From positions 1 to 59,780 of the forward strand of contig JAABQB010000014.1 of NCBI GenBank assembly GCA_011391695.1: a stretch of DNA of 59,780 bases, read 5' to 3'. This document shows, one piece after another, positions 16,970 through 25,938 of the stretch. A program made the position numbers and the translations under genes. The notes below the pieces were generated by a model. The model worked only from the letters and a program-made list of their open reading frames with translations. It did no database searches and was not told the origin of the DNA. The stretch comes from Desulfobacteraceae bacterium (GTDB taxonomy: Bacteria > Desulfobacterota > Desulfobacteria > Desulfobacterales > RPRI01). How positions within the stretch are numbered: position 1 is the first letter of the stretch; the number at the start of each line of letters is the position of its first letter.

Positions 16970-18241
16970 GTGAAAATAAAGCTTGTTTACCCCAGATGGC
17001 CCAAATTAAAAAACCAGCCCGAATTTAACCTTCCTCCTCACGGGCCTGTCGTTTTTGCAGCCGCTGTAAGCGATGATGTAGAAATATCATTCTGTGATGA
17101 AAATGTCGAACAGCTTGATTTCAACGAAGATGCCGATTTGATCGCCATCTCTGTCATGCTGACATGCCAGATGCCCCGTGCCTGGGAAATAGCGGACGAA
17201 TACAGGGCTTGCGGCAAAAAAGTGATATTTGGCGGAATTGCGACAATGCTGCATGCTTATGAGACGGCGCTTCATGCAGATTCGGTATTTTTAGGCGAGG
17301 CCGAAGGACGATTTAATACCGTTATAAATGATTTCAAAAACGGCACGCTTAAAAAGCTGTATGACTTTCACCTCGATTTCCCCGAGACATCTCTTATAGG
17401 AACAGCGCGCAGAAGCATATTAAACCGGGAGCTGTACAATTTCCGTGGAGTACAGATGGTCGATCTGATTCATGCCTCCCGCGGCTGCCGGTTCAACTGC
17501 TTTCCCTGCTGCACACCATATCTGGGAGGAAGAAAATTCAGGCCTCGCCCCATTGATGCTGTTATCCGTGAAATAGAAAGCATAGAAAACAACCGCCTGT
17601 TCTTTGTCGATAATTCTCTGGCACAGAATGACGAATGGGAAAAAACTCTCTTTAAAGCTATAGCTCCTTTAAAAAAGAAATGGATATCCCATCCGATAAA
17701 GGACGATGATGAAATACTTGACCTGGCGGCTGAAGCCGGATGCTGGTACGTTTACCAGGCAATTGTTGATACATCGGACCATATCCGTAAAAGGGTAAAA
17801 CGTCTCAAGGACCGCGGCATAGGCGTTGAAGGAACGATAATTCTCGGAACTGACGATCATGACGAGGATTATATAAAAAGACTGATTGATTTTCTCCTCG
17901 AAATAGACCTTGATCTCGCCGAATTCACGATACTCACGCCGTTTCCGCACACTCCCATAAGAAGCCAGCTGGAAAAAGAGAACAGAATACTTCATAACGA
18001 CTGGGCCCGTTATACGGCAGGTGAAGTTGTCTTCAAACCTGCAAAGATGAGCGTTGATTCTCTTCAGAAAATGTATGAGTATGCATGGGAAGCTTTCTAT
18101 GCCGGCCTGTGTAAGGAAATTCAGATGGCCAGGCTGTACATAAAGGTAATTGAAAAGGAAAAGCGTGACGGCACATATAAAAAAGGATCTCATGCCTCAG
18201 GTCGCACCAGAAAGTTATCAAGAAGCGGGGTTGTAATTTAA
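16970..18241 (+). CDS. B12-binding-domain radical SAM enzyme
   Basis: The 423-residue protein starts at GTG 16970. Residues 1-125 have a cobalamin-binding-like Rossmann fold (KIKLVYPRW, DLIAISVMLT, KVIFGGIAT, VFLGEAEG), and residues 165-360 the radical SAM barrel with Cys173, Cys177 and Cys180 (CRFNCFPC) binding the 4Fe-4S cluster. Enzymes of this class carry out methyl transfers, ring formation and rearrangements at unactivated carbons. The substrate here is probably the ACP- or lipid-bound chain. The stop codon is immediately followed by the start of a second member of the class. Confidence 0.87.
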   Translation: MKIKLVYPRWPKLKNQPEFNLPPHGPVVFAAAVSDDVEISFCDENVEQLDFNEDADLIAISVMLTCQMPRAWEIADEYRACGKKVIFGGIATMLHAYETALHADSVFLGEAEGRFNTVINDFKNGTLKKLYDFHLDFPETSLIGTARRSILNRELYNFRGVQMVDLIHASRGCRFNCFPCCTPYLGGRKFRPRPIDAVIREIESIENNRLFFVDNSLAQNDEWEKTLFKAIAPLKKKWISHPIKDDDEILDLAAEAGCWYVYQAIVDTSDHIRKRVKRLKDRGIGVEGTIILGTDDHDEDYIKRLIDFLLEIDLDLAEFTILTPFPHTPIRSQLEKENRILHNDWARYTAGEVVFKPAKMSVDSLQKMYEYAWEAFYAGLCKEIQMARLYIKVIEKEKRDGTYKKGSHASGRTRKLSRSGVVI

Positions 18242-19615
18242 ATGAAGGTTTTGCTGATCGGAGCGAATATCGCCAGCACACCATATTATGTATACCCGCT
18301 GGGACTCAGCATGGTTGCCACGGCACTCAGAAAAGCCGGACATATTGTAACACAGTTCGACTTTTTAAGAAACGACATGTCCCTTGAGGCTTTAGTCAAC
18401 GAATTAAGATCGTTTAAACCTGACATTATAGGCATCTCCATGAGGAACATAGATAATGTCAACCTTATGAATGAGCAAAGATATATTGATGCAGTTAAAG
18501 ATATCGTTAAAAATATTCGCGATGTCACAAATTCGCCGGTTGTATTGGGGGGGTCGGCTTTTTCAATAATGCCTGAAACAATTTTAAGTGAAGTCGGCGC
18601 CGACTACGGAATCATCGGAGAAGGCGAATCTCTGATGCTCGAACTTGTCAATAAAGCCGCTCTTGGAAAGTTTCCCGAAAAAGGGTGTATCCGGTCTTCA
18701 AACTACATGGACGGGGAAGACATCCCTTCGGCCTGCTATGACCCGGACATCATGCAGTTTTATCTTAAAAGCGGGAGTATCGCCTCATTACAGACAAAAC
18801 GCGGCTGCACCCACAAATGTATTTACTGTTCATATCCTGTTTTGGAAGGCTCTGCGATTCGCCCGAGAAATCCCGGAGCAGTGGTTGATGATATTGAAAT
18901 TCTGATAAATGATCACAATGCAAAGTATATCTTTTTTACCGATTCGGTATTTAACGACGATGAAGAATCTTATCTTGAAGTAGTGACAGAAATGAAAAAG
19001 AGGAACATTTATATACCATGGACCGCCTTTTTCAAGCCTGAAGGATTAAATGACAAACATGTTGAGCTTATGAAAGAGACCGGGCTCAAAGGCGTTGAAA
19101 TAGGCGCTGACGCCTCTACGGATACAACCCTGATAAAACTGGGAAAAAGGTTCAGATTTAAAGATATCGTCGCCTGCAATGATTTGTTCGCAGGGCATGG
19201 CATTGCAACTGCACATTTTTTTATGTTTGGATGCCCCGGTGAAACAAAAGAGACAGTGATACAGGGGCTTGAAAACATAAAAAATCTCAGGAAAACCGTT
19301 TCTTTTGTTTTCATGGGCATACGGATTCTGCCTGACACCGTTCTGCATAGTATAGCAATAAGGGAAGGCATTATTTCCCAGGAAAATACACTGCTTGAAT
19401 CGATTTATTATATTGCTCCAGGACTGGAAAAAGAGTGGCTGGAAAAAACCCTGACAGAAGGATTCTCTGGAATCAGGCATTGCGTTTTCCCTCCGGATGC
19501 CATGGATGAAAGTCTTCGGTTTCTGCACAAACTCGGATATTCCGGCTCCCTGTGGGATATGCTTATACCGGCTGATAAAAAATCCCGCAGGCAAAGAGTC
19601 CATGGAACAAACTGA
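18242..19615 (+). CDS. B12-binding-domain radical SAM enzyme, second copy
   Basis: This 457-residue protein has an N-terminal cobalamin-binding-like domain (YPLGLSMVATALRKAGH, DIIGISMRNID, PVVLGGSAFS, GIIGEGE) and a radical SAM core with Cys189, Cys193 and Cys196 (CTHKCIYC). The typical later strands TDSVFNDD and GVEIGADAS are seen. It follows the first copy without any gap and differs from it strongly, so the pair is not a recent duplication. A two-step or two-site modification of the acyl chain is a reasonable inference. The start of the next gene overlaps its end. Confidence 0.87.
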   Translation: MKVLLIGANIASTPYYVYPLGLSMVATALRKAGHIVTQFDFLRNDMSLEALVNELRSFKPDIIGISMRNIDNVNLMNEQRYIDAVKDIVKNIRDVTNSPVVLGGSAFSIMPETILSEVGADYGIIGEGESLMLELVNKAALGKFPEKGCIRSSNYMDGEDIPSACYDPDIMQFYLKSGSIASLQTKRGCTHKCIYCSYPVLEGSAIRPRNPGAVVDDIEILINDHNAKYIFFTDSVFNDDEESYLEVVTEMKKRNIYIPWTAFFKPEGLNDKHVELMKETGLKGVEIGADASTDTTLIKLGKRFRFKDIVACNDLFAGHGIATAHFFMFGCPGETKETVIQGLENIKNLRKTVSFVFMGIRILPDTVLHSIAIREGIISQENTLLESIYYIAPGLEKEWLEKTLTEGFSGIRHCVFPPDAMDESLRFLHKLGYSGSLWDMLIPADKKSRRQRVHGTN

Positions 19616-20345
19616 CCAGATAAACAGTGACAGCATCTGGTGTGTTATTCCTGTTTATAACAACGGGAACACCGTAAAATCAATTGCCGACGGATGCCGT
19701 TTATACTTAAAAAACATTCTCGTAATTGATGACGGCAGTACGGACATTGATCTTTTAAGGCTGTTTCGGGATACCGACATAAAAGTTATCCGCCATGAAA
19801 GAAACCTGGGTAAAGGCAGGGCGATAATGACTGCCGTGAAATTCATAATGGAAAACGGCGGTCTTTTCATGATAACCATAGATGCGGACGGACAACATTA
19901 CCCCGAAGATATAAAAAAATTCATCCCCCTCCTGTCAGGTGATGATTCTTCGATTATTATAGGTTGCAGAAATTTTGAAACAAATAATGTTCCGTCATCA
20001 AGCAGGTTCGGAAGAAAATTTGCCAATTTCTGGCTGCGCGTTGAAACCGGAATTTCAATCGGAGACTGCCAGAGCGGATTCAGGGCATATCCTGTAAAAT
20101 ACCTCTCTATGATAAAGATGTATGGATCACATTACGACTTTGAGGCGGAAATACTTGCAAGGGGAGCATGGGCAGGGCTTAAATTAAAAACGGTCCCAAT
20201 AGAAGTCTGGTATCCCGAGCCGCAATCAAGGGTGTCATCCTTTAAACCATTTCTGGATAATTTCCGTATTTCAGTCATGCACGCAAGGCTTGTCGGAAGG
20301 CGACTTCTGCAAAAAACATGGGGTGTTGACCATGCAAACGGGTAG
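19602..20345 (+). CDS. Family 2 glycosyltransferase (DPM/polyprenyl-phosphate type)
   Basis: ATG 19602 is taken as start since it overlaps the radical SAM stop by 14 bp and the GT2 fold (CVIPVYNNGNTV) begins 14 residues later. The 247-residue protein has ILVIDDGSTD, the metal-binding TIDADGQHYPED and the DCQSGFRAYP motif, typical of GT2 enzymes that use a lipid phosphate acceptor. It should add a sugar to a lipid at the cytoplasmic face. With the LpxL-like acyltransferase just downstream it repeats the GT2-plus-acyltransferase pair of aryl-polyene loci. Confidence 0.86.
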   Translation: MEQTDQINSDSIWCVIPVYNNGNTVKSIADGCRLYLKNILVIDDGSTDIDLLRLFRDTDIKVIRHERNLGKGRAIMTAVKFIMENGGLFMITIDADGQHYPEDIKKFIPLLSGDDSSIIIGCRNFETNNVPSSSRFGRKFANFWLRVETGISIGDCQSGFRAYPVKYLSMIKMYGSHYDFEAEILARGAWAGLKLKTVPIEVWYPEPQSRVSSFKPFLDNFRISVMHARLVGRRLLQKTWGVDHANG

Positions 20346-21243
20346 TAGGGCTGATAAAACCGGTCCACGGAAAAGAGGGAACAGGACCGGTTTCTGGTTT
20401 TTTGAAATGTTTATTCGCATATCCGGGCTTCGCGGCGCATATGGCTTTTTATACTTTGTCTGCCTCTACTATCTGATTTTTGACAGGCATGCCGTATCAT
20501 CTGCCTTGCCTTATATTAACAGAAGGTTCCCGGATAGTGGTATGCTGACAAGAAATTTTCATGCATACAGGCTTTTTATAAGCCAGGGAAGACAGCTTGT
20601 TGACCGGCTGGCCGCTATTGTTTCAAAAAAACAGCTTTTTGATATAAAGCTAAATGGTTATGATAAACTCATGGCGCTCTTTCAAAAGTCAGACAAGGGA
20701 GTCATACTGCTCACATCCCATTTCGGAAACTGGCAGATCGCTCTTACCTCTCTGAACAAACTGGGGAAAAGAGTATATCTTCTGATGCGTGAAGAGGAAA
20801 ATCCGGCTGTAAAGGAGTCCTTAAATGTTGGGAATGAAAAAGGCGATATAAGGATCATATCCCCTGAGCAGGCATTCGGGGGAGTTATTGAAATAATGAA
20901 TGTTCTTAAGAAAGGACATGTTGTTTCTATAATGGGAGACAGGAACTATGGCGCAAAGGCGTTTAAAATTGATTTTCTTGGTGAAAAAGCCTTTTTCCCG
21001 TTCAGTGCCTTTGCCATAGCTGCGGCAGCAGAATGCCCTGTTGTGATTCTGATTGCTGCAAAAGACTCTGCCTATAGCTATACTGTTGATGTAACGAACA
21101 TTCTTGTTCCCTGCTGTAAAAGCAGCGGGAAAAGAAATGAACAGCTTATTCCGTGGGTGCAGGAATATGCAAATATTCTTGAAAAATATATTCAAAAGTA
21201 CCCATATCAGTGTTTTCTTTTTCATGATATATGGAAAAACTGA
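20332..21243 (+). CDS. LpxL/HtrB-like lipid acyltransferase
   Basis: The start ATG 20332 overlaps the glycosyltransferase stop. The 303-residue product has one N-terminal membrane anchor, the SHFGNWQ motif with the catalytic His, and GDRNYGAKAFKIDFLG followed by FPFSAFAIA, the pattern of the lipid A late acyltransferases. It should transfer an acyl group from ACP to a lipid-linked sugar or similar acceptor. The preceding glycosyltransferase probably makes that acceptor. A palindromic element and the next ACP gene follow. Confidence 0.85.
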   Translation: MQTGSRADKTGPRKRGNRTGFWFFEMFIRISGLRGAYGFLYFVCLYYLIFDRHAVSSALPYINRRFPDSGMLTRNFHAYRLFISQGRQLVDRLAAIVSKKQLFDIKLNGYDKLMALFQKSDKGVILLTSHFGNWQIALTSLNKLGKRVYLLMREEENPAVKESLNVGNEKGDIRIISPEQAFGGVIEIMNVLKKGHVVSIMGDRNYGAKAFKIDFLGEKAFFPFSAFAIAAAAECPVVILIAAKDSAYSYTVDVTNILVPCCKSSGKRNEQLIPWVQEYANILEKYIQKYPYQCFLFHDIWKN

Positions 21244-21286
21244 AAATAATTATGAGCTCGAAAAAAGTCGGAATTCAGACGGCAAA

Positions 21287-21396
21287 ATAAAAAGATCATT
21301 ATGCAAGGCGCACGAATCTTGAGGAATGAAGCGTACTTTTCGTACGCTGCAATGACGAAAGATGAAGTGCAACACAGCAGAATGGCTTTTTATGAA
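21287..21396. repeat. Imperfect palindromic intergenic element, about 110 bp
   Basis: The ends ATAAAAAGATCATTATGC and the reverse complement of the right end (ATAAAAAGCCATTCTGCTG) are similar. The centre holds the perfect hairpin AGCGTAC-TTTTC-GTACGCT (21330-21348). There is no coding frame. It resembles dispersed palindromic units seen in desulfobacterial genomes and lies just before an ACP gene with a strong ribosome site (AAGGAG). Confidence 0.65.
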
Positions 21397-21426
21397 GCCG
21401 GCATAAATAATTAAGGAGATTGGTGG

Positions 21427-21708
21427 ATGGAAAGTAAGGAAAAAAATCTGGCTGAAATCAGGAAACTCCTCAAAGAGCTGCTGGTTGAAAATTTATCTCT
21501 TGAAGATATCAGGCCGGAAGATATTAAAGATGATGAAGTACTTTTCGGAGACGGGTTGGGTCTTGACTCTCTGGATGCCGTTGAAATTGTTGTGCTGCTC
21601 CAGAGAAACTTCGGTCTTGAAGTAAAGGATATGAAGCAGGGGAGGGAGATTTTTTATTCTGTGGATACCCTTGCAAGATACATATATGTAAATAAAAAAA
21701 CAACATGA
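21427..21708 (+). CDS. Acyl carrier protein, second copy
   Basis: The 93-residue acidic protein has the phosphopantetheine site GLGLDSLDAVEIV and ACP-like helices. AAGGAG stands 8 bp before the ATG. It directly precedes the KS and KS-like pair at 21740-24017, and by analogy with aryl-polyene and type II polyketide systems it is the likely elongation ACP for that pair. Its sequence differs clearly from the other two ACPs. Confidence 0.93.
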   Translation: MESKEKNLAEIRKLLKELLVENLSLEDIRPEDIKDDEVLFGDGLGLDSLDAVEIVVLLQRNFGLEVKDMKQGREIFYSVDTLARYIYVNKKTT

Positions 21709-21739
21709 CCTTTTTGCTTAAATCCATATTATATTTTTT

Positions 21740-22903
21740 ATGAAGGCAGTAATATCAGGAATAGGAATAATTTCTGCTGCGGGTTTTAATCTTGAACAAA
21801 ACCTTGAGGCGTTAAAAAACGGAAAAAGGAATGGGGGACCTGTCTCTGCTTTTTCCACTATTCTGCCCTATCCGGTATTTGAGGTAAATTCTCTGCCTGA
21901 AAAATGTGCTGAAGAAGGGATGCGCACCCGAAGCCTTGCTTTTACAGCCTTGAATGAGGCTTTGGACGACGCGGGATTACAGGCTCCTCTTTCCGGATTC
22001 AGAACCGGAGTTTGTATCGGGACGACGGTTGCAAGTCAGCTTAATGACATTTCTTTTTACACCGCATTCAGAAAATCCGGAAACGCTGACTTAAAACCTG
22101 TTAACCTCTTTTTAAAAGGCAATCTTGCAGAATCCGTGGCATGCTCTCTCAATGCTTCAGGTCCGTCCGTTACAGTTGTAAATGCCTGCTCCTCTGGAAC
22201 CGATGCCATCGGGATAGCTCTTTCATGGTTAAAAACAGGTTTATGCGATATCGCCATAGCCGGAGGCGCCGATGAAATAAACCGCGTTCCATTATGCGGT
22301 TTTGGCTCCCTTGGGATATTGAGCAACTCTCTTTGTGCTCCATTTGACAAAAACAGATCCGGCCTGAACCTGGGTGAAGGAGCGGGGATTCTTATTATTG
22401 AAAGGGAGGATTTTTATATCAAAAGATGCGGAAAACCATCCCTGTATCTTTCAGGTTACGGATCATTTGCCGATGCATACCATCTCACAGCCCCGAGACC
22501 TGACGGAACAGGTCTTGAGTCAGCAATCAGAAAGGCGTTATCCGATGCGGGAGTTTTACAGGCGGACATCTGTTTCGTAAACGCCCACGGAACAGGCACC
22601 CTTGATAACGACAAGGTTGAAGGATCCGTTCTTTCAAGAGTTTTCGGCAATAAAATAAAATTTCTTTCTACAAAGGGTTATACAGGGCACACTCTTGGCG
22701 GCGCGGGGGGTATTGAGGCAGTATACACTGCAGCCGCTCTGAAAGAGGGATGGATACCGTCAAATGCCGGGTTTGAATGTAAAGATGATAATATACCCAT
22801 AACTCCTGTTACGGAGAATACCGATATAAAAGGCTCATTTGCGTTGTCGACCTCTCTTGCATTTGGCGGAAACAACTCGGCAATAGTTATTGAAAGAGCA
22901 TAG
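21740..22903 (+). CDS. Beta-ketoacyl-ACP synthase, third complete copy
   Basis: The 387-residue ketosynthase carries Cys150 (NACSSGT), His283 (NAHGTGT) and His317 (GYTGHT), plus the DKNRSGLNLGEGAG loop. It should condense malonyl-ACP with the growing chain. It is paired with the inactive KS-like protein at 22974, in the order KS then partner seen in type II polyketide and aryl-polyene loci. No good ribosome site is visible before ATG 21740, in an AT-rich leader. Confidence 0.91.
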   Translation: MKAVISGIGIISAAGFNLEQNLEALKNGKRNGGPVSAFSTILPYPVFEVNSLPEKCAEEGMRTRSLAFTALNEALDDAGLQAPLSGFRTGVCIGTTVASQLNDISFYTAFRKSGNADLKPVNLFLKGNLAESVACSLNASGPSVTVVNACSSGTDAIGIALSWLKTGLCDIAIAGGADEINRVPLCGFGSLGILSNSLCAPFDKNRSGLNLGEGAGILIIEREDFYIKRCGKPSLYLSGYGSFADAYHLTAPRPDGTGLESAIRKALSDAGVLQADICFVNAHGTGTLDNDKVEGSVLSRVFGNKIKFLSTKGYTGHTLGGAGGIEAVYTAAALKEGWIPSNAGFECKDDNIPITPVTENTDIKGSFALSTSLAFGGNNSAIVIERA

Positions 22904-22916
22904 GAATTTTTATGAG

Positions 22917-22950
22917 GGGTCAAGGATTCAAGGGATCAAGGTTTCGAGTG
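22917..22950 (+). repeat. Short degenerate direct repeats between KS and partner
   Basis: The spacer holds repeated GGxTCAAGG-type units (GGTCAAGGATTC, AAGGGATCAAGG). Similar purine-rich spacers occur near 14631-14675 and 52249-52270. They look like intergenic filler typical of this genome and not a regulatory site. Confidence 0.4.
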
Positions 22951-22973
22951 AATAGAAGGGCGAAGAACCTTAT

Positions 22974-24017
22974 ATGTATATTTCCGGAATAGGAATTGTT
23001 TTTACACGCGGGCGGGGAATCGATTCTTTCGAAAAAGCCCTGAAAGAGGGATGGATAGAGCCTTCAAGGACAGGCTCGATTCCGGCATACCGGGTCGGTC
23101 AGGAAACCCTGACGGACGCCTCTTTGACAAAAAAAATGAGACGTGCCGACAGGTTCAGCAGAATGGCGGTTCTTTCCGCTGTTGATGCATGCAGGGACAG
23201 CGGCATTAACGTAAACGAAAGGGCAGAACTCGGGATTGTTCTTGCAACGGCTTTCGGACCCCATGCGACAACTTTTAGCTTTATAGACGATATACTTGAT
23301 TACGGAGACACAAATGTATCCCCGACAAAATTTTCAAACTCGGTTCACAATGCTGCGGCATCATATGTATCTGCCATCCTCGAAAACCGGGGACCGACAG
23401 TTACTATTACACAGTTTAAGTTTGCGTTTCAAAATGCCCTTATCCTTGCAGGTTCATGGATAGCTGAAGGACGGTGTGATCATGTTCTGTGCGGATGCGC
23501 TGATGAACTTGGCACGGTAATGGAGTACGCATGTAAAATGAAACTGAATATTGCAAAAGAAGGAAAAATCAATCCGTTTGCTTTTTCGGATACTCCGGTT
23601 TCTGTTCCCGGCGAAGGATCGGTATTTATTATGCTGTCTAAAGAAAAAGGCCTCAATAATTATGGAAAAGCTACTGAAACATCCTTTCCCAGGAACATAA
23701 CAGGCAACCCCGATCTTTTTGTAATTGATGCTGATGGAATGTCCGCAAACGAAACGGGCTATAGGGATATAATCGATTATGGTTCATTGATAGCCGGGTA
23801 TTCGCCTGTTTTCGGAAGCATGCTGACAGGAAGCGCATTCAACTTTGCAGCTGCCGCACTTATGTTAAAAAATCAGATTGCTTACAACTGCGTTTTTCAG
23901 GATAATCCCTTTGGGGCAAAATTGTGTGATGAAACTTCGGCAAAAAATCTTAATGAGATATACTGCATTAAAATCTGCAGACCGGAAATAAAAACCATTA
24001 TAAAACTGCAAAAATAA
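22974..24017 (+). CDS. Ketosynthase-like partner (chain-length-factor type), inactive
   Basis: The 347-residue protein keeps the thiolase fold of a ketosynthase N-terminal half (YISGIGIVF, NSVHNAAASYVSAI, GPTVTIT), but the nucleophile position holds Lys149 (TQFKFAF) and the two catalytic His motifs are absent from a short C-terminal half. That fits a chain-length factor such as ApeC, which dimerises with the active KS and shapes the tunnel. It follows the third KS after a 70-bp gap. A second, shorter partner (16295) belongs to the other KS. Confidence 0.72.
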   Translation: MYISGIGIVFTRGRGIDSFEKALKEGWIEPSRTGSIPAYRVGQETLTDASLTKKMRRADRFSRMAVLSAVDACRDSGINVNERAELGIVLATAFGPHATTFSFIDDILDYGDTNVSPTKFSNSVHNAAASYVSAILENRGPTVTITQFKFAFQNALILAGSWIAEGRCDHVLCGCADELGTVMEYACKMKLNIAKEGKINPFAFSDTPVSVPGEGSVFIMLSKEKGLNNYGKATETSFPRNITGNPDLFVIDADGMSANETGYRDIIDYGSLIAGYSPVFGSMLTGSAFNFAAAALMLKNQIAYNCVFQDNPFGAKLCDETSAKNLNEIYCIKICRPEIKTIIKLQK

Positions 24018-24027
24018 GGAGTCATCC

Positions 24028-24666
24028 ATGGGAAAAAATCAAAAAGTTATCATAAGCCTTATTATAATGTTTGTTTTAGCCTTAGCCTGTTCCACCCTGT
24101 ATGCTGGAAGCCTTACCGGTAAAAAATATTATACGATGACAAATATCTGGTACGAAAATCCAAACGACATCTTGTCCACAAATTACCACAGGGGAGTCAT
24201 TTTACCTTTCGGGACAAAGATCGGCATTCACAGTATCAAAAACAGGAGAATTAGGTTTACTCCTGACGGAAGCGGTCAGATCTTCACCCTTATTAATGTA
24301 AAGACAAGTACAATTACTACCGAAGAACTTTTTAACAAGTATTTTTCCACAGAGCCTGTTGGAATAGGATTAGGCGAATATTCCGAGGTAGCCGAAGCTG
24401 ACCGTGAAAACATTAAAAACGGTACGATAGCTATTGGAATGAGCAAGAAGGCGGTTCTTATGGCGTACGGATATCCGCCAACCCACAAGACTCCTCTTTT
24501 AACCAGTGATATCTGGTATTACTGGTATGCACGTCTTCACAAGGTTAATGTGTATTTCAAAGATGACAAGGTTTTTAAAATAGAAAAAATAGAACCGGCA
24601 GAGTTCCCTGGATTTACGAAATCAAGCGTCGATTCTGCAGGCGGCATTAAAAAAAAGGCCAAATAG
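24028..24666 (+). CDS. Periplasmic protein with SmpA/BamE-like C-terminal domain
   Basis: The 212-residue protein has an N-terminal signal sequence (VIISLIIMFVLALACS). The ALAC sequence is a poor lipobox, so it could be a lipoprotein or be cut after LYAG. The C-terminal segment GMSKKAVLMAYGYP... WYYWYA... VYFKDDKVFKI is the fold signature of SmpA/OmlA/BamE-type domains. The first half has no match I recognise. It precedes an outer-membrane barrel gene by 4 bp. AAGGAG lies before the ATG. Confidence 0.6.
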   Translation: MGKNQKVIISLIIMFVLALACSTLYAGSLTGKKYYTMTNIWYENPNDILSTNYHRGVILPFGTKIGIHSIKNRRIRFTPDGSGQIFTLINVKTSTITTEELFNKYFSTEPVGIGLGEYSEVAEADRENIKNGTIAIGMSKKAVLMAYGYPPTHKTPLLTSDIWYYWYARLHKVNVYFKDDKVFKIEKIEPAEFPGFTKSSVDSAGGIKKKAK

Positions 24667-24669
24667 TAT

Positions 24670-25518
24670 ATGAAGAATAATTGGACTTGTGCCATAATAG
24701 TCACATTTGTTCTATTTTGTTATACCTTTTCCTTTGCACAAACTGAAAGCATTAAAGATACTGCAGTTGATACAAAAGAGAACGAAATCATTTCTAAACT
24801 GCACGCCCTGGAAATAGGACCGGAAATATCGTTTATTGAATATAGAGAACCTGCTGTTATGAAAGAAGAAGGAACGATGATCGGAATTGGTGCGTCATAT
24901 ACTTATCACAAAGGCGTTATGATTAAGATTGCGGGCAGATACAGTTATGGACAGGTAGACTACAAAAATTCAGGAACCATTAATAATATAGATGATAACA
25001 TATTCGAAATCAGAATGCTTGGCGGCCACGACTTTAACATCTCGAATTCACTTTCTATCACGCCATTCATAGGCATTGGCTACAGATATTTGAAAGATGA
25101 TGCGGCAGGAAGAATCAGTTCCACAGGCCATTACGGATACTTAAGAGAATCCAATTATTACTACAGTCCTATTGGTATCGAAGCGGTAAATGTTTTTGAT
25201 AAAGGTTGGTCTGCCGGTGCAATTCTGGAATATGATTATTTTTGGAAAGGGAAGCAAAAAAGCCATTTAAGCGATATTGACCCCGGCTATAATGACATTT
25301 CAAATGATCAGAACGGTGGTTATTGCCTACGAGGGTCTATAAAAATCAAGAAACAAACAGACAGGGTGTTTTTTGTAATAGAACCATTCATAACATATTG
25401 GAATATCGATAAGTCGGACGTTCAATACCAGACATATTATGGAGTTGTTATCGGAACCGGATGGGAACCCAAAAATGAATCTACAGAAATCGGTGTAAAG
25501 TTTATGATAGGATTTTAA
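24670..25518 (+). CDS. Outer-membrane beta-barrel protein, small
   Basis: The 282-residue product has a signal peptide (CAIIVTFVLFCYTFSFAQT) and then alternating hydrophobic and polar strands rich in Tyr, Gly and Trp (AGRYSYGQVDY, GIGYRYLKDD, LEYDYFWKG), ending VKFMIGF with a C-terminal Phe, as in outer-membrane barrels assembled by the BAM complex. The size suits 8 to 12 strands. It is the only barrel in the lipid block and may present or anchor the product. I cannot name the family. Confidence 0.65.
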   Translation: MKNNWTCAIIVTFVLFCYTFSFAQTESIKDTAVDTKENEIISKLHALEIGPEISFIEYREPAVMKEEGTMIGIGASYTYHKGVMIKIAGRYSYGQVDYKNSGTINNIDDNIFEIRMLGGHDFNISNSLSITPFIGIGYRYLKDDAAGRISSTGHYGYLRESNYYYSPIGIEAVNVFDKGWSAGAILEYDYFWKGKQKSHLSDIDPGYNDISNDQNGGYCLRGSIKIKKQTDRVFFVIEPFITYWNIDKSDVQYQTYYGVVIGTGWEPKNESTEIGVKFMIGF

Positions 25519-25654
25519 TTATCTCAACTCCTTGATCCAGTTCCCGGCAGAGATCGCATATTATGGTGTGGCTCAATGTCGTAGGCCTGGCCGCCATTGA
25601 AATAGGATATAAAATCTTGTGCCGTAGAGACAGGAAACTAACACAGAGAAAAAG

Positions 25655-25903
25655 ATGAATAAAGAAAGCAAGAACATTGAAGAAACACTGATAAAAGAAG
25701 TTGCTGCGATACTCTCCATGGAGCAAGGCTCGGTCGGACCCGAAGTTCCACTTCACGAGATGGGTTTGGATTCCCTCGGCTTTGTTGAGCTTCTTGTAGT
25801 AATAGAAAAAACTTTCAAAATAAGGCTCATGGAATCCGGCCTTACCAGGGAGGATTTTAAGACAATAAGGTCCCTTGCTGCCAAAATCAGGATAATGACG
25901 TGA
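25655..25903 (+). CDS. Acyl carrier protein, third copy
   Basis: The 82-residue protein has the site EMGLDSLGFVELLVVIE with the phosphopantetheine Ser and the length of a free-standing ACP. It lies just before the condensation-like acyltransferase at 25939, which makes it the probable acyl donor of that enzyme. A 136-bp gap without a gene separates it from the outer-membrane protein. Confidence 0.92.
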   Translation: MNKESKNIEETLIKEVAAILSMEQGSVGPEVPLHEMGLDSLGFVELLVVIEKTFKIRLMESGLTREDFKTIRSLAAKIRIMT

Positions 25904-25938
25904 GACCTTTGAATGTGTTATTGAAGGCCTCAATTTAA

